6,783 nucleotides of DNA from Lysobacteraceae bacterium (GTDB lineage: Bacteria; Pseudomonadota; Gammaproteobacteria; Xanthomonadales; Xanthomonadaceae). The translations under genes and the position numbers were made by a program. How positions within the stretch are numbered: the stretch's first letter is position 1; each line of letters starts with the position of its first letter. Shown here in pieces: positions 1 to 6,063 of this stretch. The notes under the pieces are model-generated. The model had not been told where the DNA came from. It did no database searches and saw only the letters and a list, made by a program, of their open reading frames with translations. The stretch lies in assembly GCA_003449195.1 (NCBI GenBank), contig DMID01000214.1:1-6783 (forward strand), in the 5' to 3' direction.

Positions 1-520
1 TCATCAGCACCGAGCTGATGCCGCGATGCGCCAGCACCGCCTCGCCCATGGTCGGCTCGGCCACGATCACCGCCTCGTACGGCAGCCCGCGCTTGAGGAA
101 CGCGGCAATGCAGCGCGGGTCGTTGGCTTCCTCGTCCGAGGAGAACAGGAACGCGGCATCGCCGCTCCCGGCATTGGCCGCCGCGACCAGTGCCGCCGCC
201 GCGCCCTTGATGTCGCACACCCCCAGCCCGACCACGCGGTCGTCCAGCCGCCGCATCGCGTGCGGCGAGGCGGTCCACGCCGGCGAATCGGGCACCGTGT
301 CCAGGTGCACGTTGAACAGCACCTTCGGCGTGCCGCGCACCGCATACAGGCTGACCGCGCCGGCACCGTGATCGGTCACCTCGATGTTGAAGCCCGGCAG
401 GTTGGCGCGCAGGTAATCGAAGATGCCGCCCTCGGCAGCGATGGCGCGCGGCGGGTTGCGGGTGTCGAAGGACACCAGCTTTCCAAGATGCGCGAGCGTG
501 GTTTCGAGCAGGTCGGTCAT
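1..520 (-). CDS. argE': N-acetyl-L-citrulline deacetylase (ArgE-type M20 metallopeptidase), N-terminal part, cut by the window edge
   Basis: The 173 N-terminal residues are visible and the rest lies beyond position 1; the family is about 365 residues long. It is a zinc-dependent M20/ArgE amidohydrolase. In Xanthomonas this enzyme removes acetate from N-acetylcitrulline to give citrulline in the cytoplasm. Visible metal and catalytic residues are H72 and D74 (HLDTVPD), D103 in GLGVCDIKG (bridging aspartate), the Glu pair E130/E131 in SSDEEAND (general base plus metal ligand) and E155 in AEPT. The ATG at 520 is the only reasonable start; no good ribosome binding site is seen before it, so translational coupling to the GNAT gene 19 bp upstream is possible. 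Preference for acetylcitrulline over acetylornithine is inferred from the acetylornithine-type carbamoyltransferase in the same operon and from resemblance to the X. campestris protein. It is the fourth gene of the minus-strand arginine operon. Confidence 0.93.
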   Translation of the reverse strand, partial: MTDLLETTLAHLGKLVSFDTRNPPRAIAAEGGIFDYLRANLPGFNIEVTDHGAGAVSLYAVRGTPKVLFNVHLDTVPDSPAWTASPHAMRRLDDRVVGLGVCDIKGAAAALVAAANAGSGDAAFLFSSDEEANDPRCIAAFLKRGLPYEAVIVAEPTMGEAVLAHRGISSVLM

Positions 521-539
521 GACGATGTGATCGGTGGAA

Positions 540-983
540 TCAGGCCGCCGGAGCGGCGCGGTAGGGATCGGCATGCTGGATTTCCATCATCCGGTCCGGG
601 CGGGCGAACGGCGCGAAACCGAACTGCGCATACAGGCCGTGCGCATCCCAGGTGCCCAGCATGAAGCGGCGCAAGCCCTGCAACTGCGGGTGCGCCATGA
701 TCGCGGCGACCAGTTGCTTGGAATAGCCCCGCCCGCGATGTTCCGGCAGCACGAACACGTCGGCCAGATAGGCGAAGGTGGCGAAGTCGGAAATCACCCG
801 TGCAAACGCCACCTGCCCCGCGCCGTCCACGTAGCCGCCGAAACACAGCGAGCCGGCAATGGCACGCTCCACCGTCTCCCTCGGAATGCCGGGGCTCCAG
901 TAGGCCTCGGTGGAGAGGAAACGATGGATCAGGGGAACGTCGAGTTCCCCCTTGTCCGTGCCGATGCGAAGCTCGCCGTTCAC
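540..983 (-). CDS. GNAT-family N-acetyltransferase inside the arginine operon
   Basis: A 147-residue single-domain GNAT protein expected to transfer an acetyl group from acetyl-CoA to an unknown amine. The core strand and acetyl-CoA pyrophosphate loop are at about residues 71-92 (DVFVLPEHRGRGYSKQLV, with R83-G-R-G-Y-S as the Q/R-x-x-G-x-G/A-like loop). The C-terminal LYAQFGF (118-124) carries a Tyr in the usual general-acid position. The start is a GTG at 983; the same frame upstream is closed after three codons by the argG stop, so no longer form is possible. The gap to argG is 9 bp and to argE' 19 bp, so it is surely cotranscribed. The substrate cannot be read from the sequence. It is much shorter than, and different from, a glutamate N-acetyltransferase fused to the kinase, so I do not call it ArgA. 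A role in arginine synthesis is suggested only by position. Confidence 0.85.
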   Translation of the reverse strand: MNGELRIGTDKGELDVPLIHRFLSTEAYWSPGIPRETVERAIAGSLCFGGYVDGAGQVAFARVISDFATFAYLADVFVLPEHRGRGYSKQLVAAIMAHPQLQGLRRFMLGTWDAHGLYAQFGFAPFARPDRMMEIQHADPYRAAPAA

Positions 984-992
984 GATGTCAGC

Positions 993-2186
993 TCAACGGT
1001 TGATCTGCGCGTACAGCGTGGAACTCATGCCGAACAGCTTGATGAAGCCCTCGGCCTCCTCCACGCCCCAGTCGGCCGACTGTGCGTAGGTGGCGCCCTT
1101 GGCGTTGAGGATGTGCGGGGACTTCACCGCCACCGCGTCGACGCGGCCGCCGCGGGTTTCCAGCGTCACTTCGCCGCTGACCTTGGCCTGCGAGGACTTC
1201 AGGAAGGCCTCGATGTCGGTCTTGAGCGGATCGTGGAAGAAGCCTTCGTACACCAGCTCCACCCACTTGCGCGCCACGTCCGGCTTGAAGCGGTTCTGCT
1301 GCTTGGTCAGCACCGCGTCTTCCAGCGCGCGGTGCGCGGCCAGCAAGGAAATCAGGCCCGGTGCTTCGTAGATGATGCGGCCCTTCAGGCCGATCACGGT
1401 GTCGCCGGTGTACACGCCGCGGCCGACGCCGTACTGGGCGAACAGCTTGTTGAGCCGGGCCAGGATCTGCGCACCCGGCAGCGGCTTGCCGTCCAGCTCG
1501 ACGGCTTCGCCCTCGACGAACTTCAAGGTCACGTGCAGCGGCTCGGCCGGCCACGCACTGCGCGGGGCACACAGCGCGCGCGCACCCTCGCCCGGGGCTT
1601 CCCAGCGGTCGATCTCGCCGCCGGACATGGTCACACCCAGCAGGTTCTCGTTGATCGTGTAGCTCTTCTGCTTGGCGCGCACGCCGAAGCCGCGCTCCTC
1701 CAGGTACTTCTGCTCGTAGGCCCGGGTCTGGGTGTGCTCCTTCTGGATCTCGCGGATCGGCGCGTGGATCACGTAATCGCCCTGCGCCTTCACCGCCAGG
1801 TCGAAGCGCACCTGGTCGTTGCCCATGCCGGTGCAGCCGTGGGCGATGGCATTGGTGCCCAGCTCGGCGGCGCGCTTGAGCGCGGCATCGACGATCAGGT
1901 AACGGTCCGACACCAGCAGTGGATACTGGCCCTGATAGGCCTCGCCGGCCCATACGAAGGGCTTGACGAAGCCGTCCCAGATCGCCGGGCCCCCATCGAC
2001 GGTGACGTGGCTGGCCGCGCCCAACTCGGCGGCCCGCTGCTCGATGTAGGCGCGCTCCTCGGCATCCACACCGCCGGTGTCGGCGAACACGGTATGCACC
2101 GCGTAGCCCTGCTCTTTCAGGTAGGGGATGCAGAAGCTGGTATCCAGGCCGCCCGAAAAGGCGAGCACGACGTCTTTGTTGCTCAT
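993..2186 (-). CDS. argG: argininosuccinate synthase
   Basis: A 397-residue cytoplasmic enzyme that joins citrulline and aspartate, using ATP, to form argininosuccinate, the penultimate step of arginine synthesis. The N-terminal ATP pyrophosphatase P-loop is AFSGGLDTS at residues 9-17. The aspartate/citrulline-binding loop is [13 protein letters not shown] at 116-128, and the family's NEN motif is at 179-181 (TINENLLG). Length is close to the usual 400-445. The loop carries Cys118 and Met121 where many family members have Ala/Ser and Lys; I recall the same residues in the X. campestris protein, so this looks like the xanthomonad subtype, not damage. The ATG at 2186 lies 25 bp after the argF' stop, with a weak GGAA about 8 nt upstream. 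The stop is TGA, and the next gene starts 9 bp later in the same frame. Confidence 0.97.
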   Translation of the reverse strand: MSNKDVVLAFSGGLDTSFCIPYLKEQGYAVHTVFADTGGVDAEERAYIEQRAAELGAASHVTVDGGPAIWDGFVKPFVWAGEAYQGQYPLLVSDRYLIVDAALKRAAELGTNAIAHGCTGMGNDQVRFDLAVKAQGDYVIHAPIREIQKEHTQTRAYEQKYLEERGFGVRAKQKSYTINENLLGVTMSGGEIDRWEAPGEGARALCAPRSAWPAEPLHVTLKFVEGEAVELDGKPLPGAQILARLNKLFAQYGVGRGVYTGDTVIGLKGRIIYEAPGLISLLAAHRALEDAVLTKQQNRFKPDVARKWVELVYEGFFHDPLKTDIEAFLKSSQAKVSGEVTLETRGGRVDAVAVKSPHILNAKGATYAQSADWGVEEAEGFIKLFGMSSTLYAQINR

Positions 2187-2211
2187 GGCAGGGGTTCCGG
2201 TGTTCGTGGGG

Positions 2212-3222
2212 TTATTGGGAAATCAGGGCCGACATCACCGCTTTCTGCACGTGCAGGCGATTTTCGGCCTCGTCGATGGCGATGCAGGCCGGCGAATCCA
2301 TCACCGCATCGGTGGCCTTGACGTTGCGGCGCAGCGGCAGGCAGTGCGAGAACACGCCGTGGTTGGTCAGCGCCATCTTGGCTTCGTCGACGATGAAATG
2401 CTTGTACTGGTCGCGGATGGGCTTTTCCGGCTCCCAGTTGCCGAAGTACGGCAGCGCACCCCAGCTCTTGGCATACACCACGTCGGCGCCGCGGTAGGCA
2501 CTGTCGATGTCGTGGCTGATGGCGAACGAGCCGCCGCTCTCGGCCACGTTCTGCTCGGCCCAGCCGATGTAGCGCTCGTCGAGGATGTATTCCGGCGTCG
2601 GGCACAACAGGGTCACGTCCATGCCCATGCGGGTGGCGATGGTCAGGGCCGAGTTGGCCACGGCGGTGTTGAGCGGCTTGGGATGGTAGGTCCAGGTCAG
2701 CACGTACTTCTTGCCGCGCAGGTCGGTGGTGCCGAAGTGCTCCTGCAGCGCCAGCACGTGCGCCAGCTCCTGGCACGGGTGGGTGATGGTCTCCATGTTG
2801 ATCACCGGCACCGGCGAATACTTCGCAAAGGCCTTGAGCACCTTGTCCTGGCGGTCGTTGGCCCAGTCCTTGAACTTGGGGAAGGCGCGCACGCCGATCA
2901 GGTCGGCGTAGCGGCCCAGCACCTTCGCCACCTCGGCGATGTGTTCCTCAGCCTCGCCATCCATCACCGTGCCCAGCTCGAACTCGATCGGCCACGCATC
3001 CTTGCCCGGCTGCAGCACCACCGCGTGGCCGCCCAGCTGGAAAGCACCCAGCTCGAAACTGGTGCGGGTGCGCATGGACGGATTGAAGAACACCAGCGCG
3101 ATCGACCGGCCCTTGAGTTGGTCGCCGAGCCGGCTGCGCTTGAATTCAGCGGCCTGCGCCAGCAGCGCGTCCAGTTCCGGACGGCTCCAGTCCTGCGTGT
3201 TCAGGAAGTGCTTGAGGGACAT
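2212..3222 (-). CDS. argF': N-acetyl-L-ornithine carbamoyltransferase (AOTCase)
   Basis: A 336-residue enzyme that transfers the carbamoyl group of carbamoyl phosphate to N-acetylornithine, giving N-acetylcitrulline. It replaces the ordinary ornithine carbamoyltransferase in Xanthomonas-type arginine synthesis. The carbamoyl phosphate site is SMRTRTS (49-55), and HCLPLRR lies at 293-299. Residues I know from the X. campestris structures are at the same numbers here: Trp77, Glu92, Glu144, Lys252, Arg298 and Lys302 (the carboxylated lysine). Glu92 distinguishes acetyl- from succinyl-ornithine enzymes, where Pro is found, so acetylornithine is the predicted substrate. The start at 3222 has a clear ribosome binding site (AAGGAT, six bases before the ATG). 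It is the first structural gene of the operon, preceded by the terminator/attenuator leader described separately. Confidence 0.97.
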   Translation of the reverse strand: MSLKHFLNTQDWSRPELDALLAQAAEFKRSRLGDQLKGRSIALVFFNPSMRTRTSFELGAFQLGGHAVVLQPGKDAWPIEFELGTVMDGEAEEHIAEVAKVLGRYADLIGVRAFPKFKDWANDRQDKVLKAFAKYSPVPVINMETITHPCQELAHVLALQEHFGTTDLRGKKYVLTWTYHPKPLNTAVANSALTIATRMGMDVTLLCPTPEYILDERYIGWAEQNVAESGGSFAISHDIDSAYRGADVVYAKSWGALPYFGNWEPEKPIRDQYKHFIVDEAKMALTNHGVFSHCLPLRRNVKATDAVMDSPACIAIDEAENRLHVQKAVMSALISQ

Positions 3223-3228
3223 CGATCG

Positions 3229-3234
3229 ATCCTT
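3229..3234 (-). promoter_or_regulatory. ribosome binding site of argF'
   Basis: AAGGAT on the minus strand, six bases before the ATG at 3222; it confirms that start. The palindrome ATCGATCGAT (3221-3230) overlaps both the start codon and the end of this site. Confidence 0.75.
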
Positions 3235-3314
3235 GGCTGCATGACGGCCGCCGTGGCGGGCCGGTGCGCGAGATGCGCGACTCTTGCGTTTGAAACTTCA
3301 GCACAGCGAAAACG

Positions 3315-3339
3315 AAAAAACCCAGCCTGGGCTGGGTTT
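3315..3339 (-). terminator. intrinsic terminator / attenuator hairpin before argF'
   Basis: Read on the minus strand, a perfect 9-bp stem AAACCCAGC / GCUGGGUUU encloses the loop CCAG. The U run at its foot reaches six bases in total, followed by CG and four more U. On the plus strand the hairpin is followed by CCG with no U run, so it works in the minus direction. It lies 146 bp past the end of the exported-protein gene and 92 bp before argF'. It could simply end the upstream transcript. Because its 5' arm has a second complementary copy (GCUGGGU, 3374-3368) just upstream, I read it as the terminator element of an attenuator. Confidence 0.85.
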
Positions 3340-3392
3340 CCGAAAGACGACAGCAAAACTCCGGCTCACCCAGCGAACGTGTGGGGTTCCGG
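3331..3392 (-). promoter_or_regulatory. antiterminator and anti-antiterminator segments of a proposed arginine attenuator
   Basis: Positions are on the minus-strand RNA. Segment 1 (3392-3384: CCGG, then ACCC at 3387-3384) can pair with segment 2 (3371-3361: GGGU, then CCGG). Segment 2 (3374-3359) can instead pair with segment 3. The second pairing joins GCUGGGU (3374-3368) to ACCCAGC (3337-3331) over 7 bp, and CCGGAG (3364-3359) to UUUCGG (3345-3340) over 6 bp with two G-U pairs. Segment 3 in turn pairs with segment 4 to make the terminator. A ribosome held at the Arg codons of the leader ORF (codons 22-25, 3404-3393) would mask segment 1 and free segment 2, favouring readthrough. A ribosome reaching the stop (3368-3366) would cover segment 2 and allow termination. 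The pairings are seen in the sequence; the mechanism is inferred. Confidence 0.6.
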
Positions 3393-3467
3393 TCGGCGCG
3401 CGCGCGAAGTCATCCCGGAGGCCATCCGGGCGGCGCTTGCGGCGTGCGAGTGGGCAGTCGTCTTCAT
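3366..3467 (-). CDS. putative Arg-containing leader peptide of the arginine operon
   Basis: A 33-codon ORF starting MKTTAHSHAAS and ending TSRARRPEPHTFAG. Arginine is at codons 14, 22, 24 and 25, so three of four codons at 22-25 are Arg (CGC, GCG, CGC, CGA, the last usually uncommon in high-GC genomes). The UGA stop lies inside GCUGGGUGA, within the proposed antiterminator segment and about 30 bases before the terminator. That is where a leader peptide should stop. No good ribosome binding site precedes the ATG at 3467. Internal ATGs at codons 15 and 19 would give 19- or 15-residue versions that keep the Arg cluster. A small hairpin (CCCGGA / UCCGGG, 3430-3414) lies within codons 13-18, before the Arg run, and could act as a pause hairpin. 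The main doubt is that Arg-rich short ORFs arise easily in GC-rich DNA. Confidence 0.5.
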   Translation of the reverse strand: MKTTAHSHAASAARMASGMTSRARRPEPHTFAG

Positions 3468-3475
3468 CGGCGGGC

Positions 3476-3504
3476 ATGGTCGCATGCACTGCGGCAAGGC
3501 GCAA
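3476..3504 (-). promoter_or_regulatory. weak candidate promoter for the arginine operon leader
   Basis: On the minus strand, TTGCGC (3504-3499) and GACCAT (3481-3476) are separated by 17 bases and match about half of the sigma-70 consensus each. A start about seven bases downstream would fall at or next to the leader ATG at 3467, giving an almost leaderless leader mRNA. This is a weak match in GC-rich sequence. Transcription could also read through from the upstream gene. Confidence 0.22.
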
Positions 3505-3513
3505 GCTCGCCGG

Positions 3514-4038
3514 TCAACGCTCGGCGGGAGCGGCGGCCGGCATTTCCGGCGTGACCGACACCCGGATGCGCAGGCGGTTGCCCGGGTCCTCGGGCAGGCG
3601 CGAGCGGTACTTGGCGCCGCGATAGACGTAATCGACGTCGTAGGCGATCGGGCGGCGGAATTCGCGCCCCACTTCGACCATCTTGCAATTGCGCTTGGCG
3701 GCCGGTGTCTCCTGCGCCTTTTTCCCCTCGTCGGGATGCGAGGAAAACAGGCCCTGCACCGATTCCATCAGGCGGCCGAACCGGCCTTGCTGCTGCACCT
3801 GCGGCTTGCCGCCGTCGGGTTCGGGCGGCGCCTCGCAGCGTTCTTCCATGCGGCTGGCGCGCAGGGTCTGGTAGACCGGCTCGACGTGCATCACGCGGGC
3901 ATAATCCACCCGCACGTTCTCCATCGGCACCACTCGGTTGCGCGCGGCATCCTCGGCCAGGACCGGGCCGGCAACGGCCAGCAGGCCGGCCGCCAGCCAT
4001 GGAATCACATGCAGTGACGACTGCGACAGCAGGGGCAT
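3514..4038 (-). CDS. exported protein of unknown function, related at its ends to glycine-zipper-type envelope proteins
   Basis: 174 residues from the ATG at 4038. That start gives a typical signal peptide: a hydrophobic stretch at about residues 11-27 (VIPWLAAGLLAVAGPVL) and a VLA|ED cleavage site after residue 28. The mature part should be periplasmic or envelope-bound. Residues 43-66 (VDYARVMHVEPVYQ and on) and 133-164 (YDVDYVYRGAKYRSRLPEDPGNRLRIRVSV in outline) recall the regions that flank the glycine zipper in 2TM envelope lipoprotein-like proteins. The glycine zipper itself is absent; a polar, Gln/Glu/Pro-rich linker with Cys68 and Cys118 lies in between. A longer frame opening at 4200 would have no signal peptide at its N-terminus and would overlap the cysS start, so I reject it. 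It is divergent from cysS and lies upstream of the arginine leader. Function not recognised. Confidence 0.75.
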   Translation of the reverse strand: MPLLSQSSLHVIPWLAAGLLAVAGPVLAEDAARNRVVPMENVRVDYARVMHVEPVYQTLRASRMEERCEAPPEPDGGKPQVQQQGRFGRLMESVQGLFSSHPDEGKKAQETPAAKRNCKMVEVGREFRRPIAYDVDYVYRGAKYRSRLPEDPGNRLRIRVSVTPEMPAAAPAER

Positions 4039-4127
4039 CGACCCGCGGACCCGACCAGAGTGAGCGCGCAGTGTCGCCCCTGCCGCCTTGAGAGCGGCTG
4101 AACCGGCGCCCGGCCGGGCGAGGCCTG

Positions 4128-4133
4128 TAGAAT
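4128..4133 (+). promoter_or_regulatory. cysS: candidate -10 box of the cysS promoter
   Basis: TAGAAT matches five of six bases of the sigma-70 -10 consensus and lies 38 bp before the cysS ATG, within the 133-bp divergent region. No convincing -35 box is found 16-18 bases upstream (GC-rich). A start near 4140 would give a leader of about 30 bases. Confidence 0.5.
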
Positions 4134-4153
4134 CGCAGGGCTTCCCGCCACGT

Positions 4154-4165
4154 CGTACCGGTACG
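4154..4165 (+). repeat. 12-bp perfect palindrome in the cysS 5' leader
   Basis: CGTACCGGTACG is a perfect inverted repeat without a spacer, ending six bases before the cysS start codon, where a ribosome binding site would be expected; none is recognisable. It could be an operator site or chance. Confidence 0.4.
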
Positions 4166-4171
4166 TCCCCG

Positions 4172-5575
4172 ATGAGCCTGCGCCTGCACAACAACCTCAC
4201 CCGCCGGGTCGAGGACTTCGTCCCGCTCGACCCCGCCGCCGGCCCGACCCTCTACGTGTGCGGCCCCACCGTCTACAACTACGTGCATATCGGCAACGCG
4301 CGCGGGCCGGTGGTGTTCGGCGTGCTGGCCGCGCTGCTGCGCCGCCGTTACGGCGCGCTGCGCTACGCGCGCAACATCACCGACGTGGACGACAAGATCA
4401 ATGCCGCCGCGCGCGAACAGGGCGTGCCGATCTCCGCGATCACCGAAAGGTTTGCCGACGCCTATCGCGCCGACATGGCCAGCCTCGGCGTGACCGGCGA
4501 TTTCGCCGCCAACATCGAGCCGACCGCGACCGGTCACATCGCCGAAATGATCTCGATGATCGAGCAGCTGATCGAATCCGGCCATGCCTATGCCGCCGAA
4601 GGCCACGTGCTGTTTTCGGTCGCCTCGTTCAAGGACTACGGCAAGCTCTCGCGCCGCGATCCGGACGAGATGCTGGCTGGCGCCCGCGTCGAAGTGGCCC
4701 CGTACAAGCGCGATGCCGGCGACTTCGTGCTGTGGAAGCCGTCCTCCGACGAGCTGCCCGGCTGGGAGTCGCCGTGGGGCCGCGGCCGTCCGGGCTGGCA
4801 CATCGAATGCTCGGCGATGGCCGCCACGCACCTTGGCAAGACCATCGACATCCACGCCGGCGGCGTGGACCTGCAGTTCCCGCATCACGAGAACGAGATC
4901 GCGCAGAGCGAATGCGCGCACGGCGGCGCCACCTTCGCCAAGTTCTGGCTGCACAACGGCATGCTCAACTTCGGCGGCGCCAAGATGAGCAAGTCGCTGG
5001 GCAACATCGAACGCGTGCACGACCTGGTACGCCAGCATCCGCCCGAGGCGCTGCGTTACGCGCTGCTCAGCGCGCACTACCGACAGCCGCTGGACTGGTC
5101 CGATGCGCTGATCGAACAATCCAAGAACACGCTGGACCGGCTGTACGGCACGTTGCGCGATCTGGCCGACTACCCGGCCACGCCGGACATCCCGGCCGAG
5201 GTGGAAGCCGCACTGGACGACGACCTCAACACGCCGCGCGCGCTCGCCGAGCTGGCGGCGCTGGCCTCGCTGGCGCGCACGATCAAGGCAAAACCCGAGC
5301 TGATCGGCCCGGCCGAACATGCCGAACTGGCGCAGGTGAAAGCCAAATTGCTCGGCGCGGGTCTGGTCCTCGGCCTGCTGCAGCAGGACCCGCAAGCCTG
5401 GTTCCAGGGCGCTGCCGGCGACGACGATGCCCGCATCCAGGCGCTGGTGGACGAGCGTAGCGCGGCCAAGAAATCACGCGACTTCGCCCGGGCCGACGCC
5501 ATCCGCGACCAGCTCGCCGCCGAAGGCATCGCACTGGAAGACACGCCGCAGGGCGTGCGCTGGAAGCGTGCCTGA
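4172..5575 (+). CDS. cysS: cysteinyl-tRNA synthetase
   Basis: 467 residues (E. coli enzyme 461). It charges tRNA-Cys with cysteine using ATP, in the cytoplasm. It is a class I synthetase: the HIGH-type motif is HIGN at 39-42 and the KMSKS loop is at 271-275. The zinc ligands that give selectivity for cysteine are C30, C213, H238 and E242, with the same spacing as C28, C209, H234 and E238 of E. coli. The anticodon-binding region ends in a normal C-terminus (GVRWKRA). I chose the ATG at 4172 because [10 protein letters not shown] matches the family start; a TTG 84 bp upstream would add unrelated sequence across the -10 box. It is first in a probable operon with the sufE-like gene. Confidence 0.97.
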   Translation: MSLRLHNNLTRRVEDFVPLDPAAGPTLYVCGPTVYNYVHIGNARGPVVFGVLAALLRRRYGALRYARNITDVDDKINAAAREQGVPISAITERFADAYRADMASLGVTGDFAANIEPTATGHIAEMISMIEQLIESGHAYAAEGHVLFSVASFKDYGKLSRRDPDEMLAGARVEVAPYKRDAGDFVLWKPSSDELPGWESPWGRGRPGWHIECSAMAATHLGKTIDIHAGGVDLQFPHHENEIAQSECAHGGATFAKFWLHNGMLNFGGAKMSKSLGNIERVHDLVRQHPPEALRYALLSAHYRQPLDWSDALIEQSKNTLDRLYGTLRDLADYPATPDIPAEVEAALDDDLNTPRALAELAALASLARTIKAKPELIGPAEHAELAQVKAKLLGAGLVLGLLQQDPQAWFQGAAGDDDARIQALVDERSAAKKSRDFARADAIRDQLAAEGIALEDTPQGVRWKRA

Positions 5576-5619
5576 CCCGGCAACGCGCCGCACGCCCGCA
5601 TCGAAGGACAGGAACACCC

Positions 5620-6063
5620 GTGACCGACACGATTTTCCCGCTTGAACCCACCGCCGCCGAAGCGCAGGCGGCCATCGCCGACGAGTTCGCCTTCTTCGGC
5701 GACTGGTCCGAGCGCTACCAGTACCTGATCGACCTCGGCCACAAGCTGCCGGCCTTCCCGGATGAATGGAAAACCGAGGAACACCGCCTGCTCGGCTGCC
5801 AGTCGATGGTGTGGATCGTGCCCGAGGGCGATGCGGACAAGCTGGTGTTCCACGCAGTCAGCGATTCGACCATCGTGTCCGGGCTGATCTATCTGGCCCT
5901 GCGCGTGTACTCCGGGCGCAGCGCCAGCGAAATCCTCGCCACCGAACCGGAGTACCTCGCCACGGTCGGCCTGTCCCGACATCTCTCGCCGACCCGCAGC
6001 AATGGCGTGGCGGCGATGTTGCAGTTCATCCGCGACACCGCCCGTGCAAAGGCCCGGCCGTGA
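5620..6063 (+). CDS. sufE: SufE-family sulfur acceptor / cysteine desulfurase activator
   Basis: A 147-residue cytoplasmic protein. SufE proteins take the persulfide sulfur from a cysteine desulfurase (SufS or CsdA) on a conserved Cys and pass it on for Fe-S cluster assembly. The acceptor is Cys60 in LLGCQSMVW. Other family marks are the SDSTIVSGLIYL segment (81-92) and GLSRHLSPTRSNG (117-129). The start is GTG at 5620, with AGGA six bases upstream. It lies 44 bp after cysS with no terminator visible, and its stop overlaps the next gene's start (GTGA). No sufBCDS genes are in the window, so whether it serves SufS or a CsdA-like desulfurase (CsdE role) cannot be told. Confidence 0.93.
   Translation: MTDTIFPLEPTAAEAQAAIADEFAFFGDWSERYQYLIDLGHKLPAFPDEWKTEEHRLLGCQSMVWIVPEGDADKLVFHAVSDSTIVSGLIYLALRVYSGRSASEILATEPEYLATVGLSRHLSPTRSNGVAAMLQFIRDTARAKARP

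Noticed and set aside
534..2321. Long plus-strand open frame opposite the GNAT and argG genes
   Set aside because: Antisense shadow of well-recognised genes, caused by high GC at third positions; it has no family features.
3318..3339. The same hairpin as a plus-strand terminator
   Set aside because: There is no U run after the stem on that strand and no plus-strand gene ends nearby.
3298..3504. A 68-codon Arg-rich minus-strand ORF across the leader (contains LARRKRRPDGLR)
   Set aside because: It is richer in Arg than the 33-codon ORF but runs straight through the terminator hairpin, which a leader peptide should not do. Its C-terminus is just the hairpin and U run translated. The frame ending at 3366 fits the attenuator geometry better.
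3512..3517. TTGACC as a -35 box at the end of the exported-protein gene, minus strand
   Set aside because: Good hexamer, but no acceptable -10 box lies 16-18 bases downstream (CCGCAG or CGCAGT).
2128..4017. Long plus-strand open frame opposite argF' and the exported-protein gene
   Set aside because: Antisense shadow; it crosses the terminator and the intergenic leader and has a His/Arg/Gly/Val-rich composition typical of such frames.
4088..4171. Upstream extension of cysS to a TTG at 4088
   Set aside because: The added 28 residues match no family sequence and would cross the likely -10 box; the ATG at 4172 matches the family start.
4039..4200. Upstream extension of the exported-protein gene to a start at 4200
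   Set aside because: It would bury the clear signal peptide inside the protein and overlap the cysS start. The ATG at 4038 gives a normal exported protein.
3464..5395. Long minus-strand open frame opposite cysS
   Set aside because: cysS on the other strand is certain. This frame has Arg/Gly/Val-rich shadow composition and overlaps the exported-protein gene in another frame.
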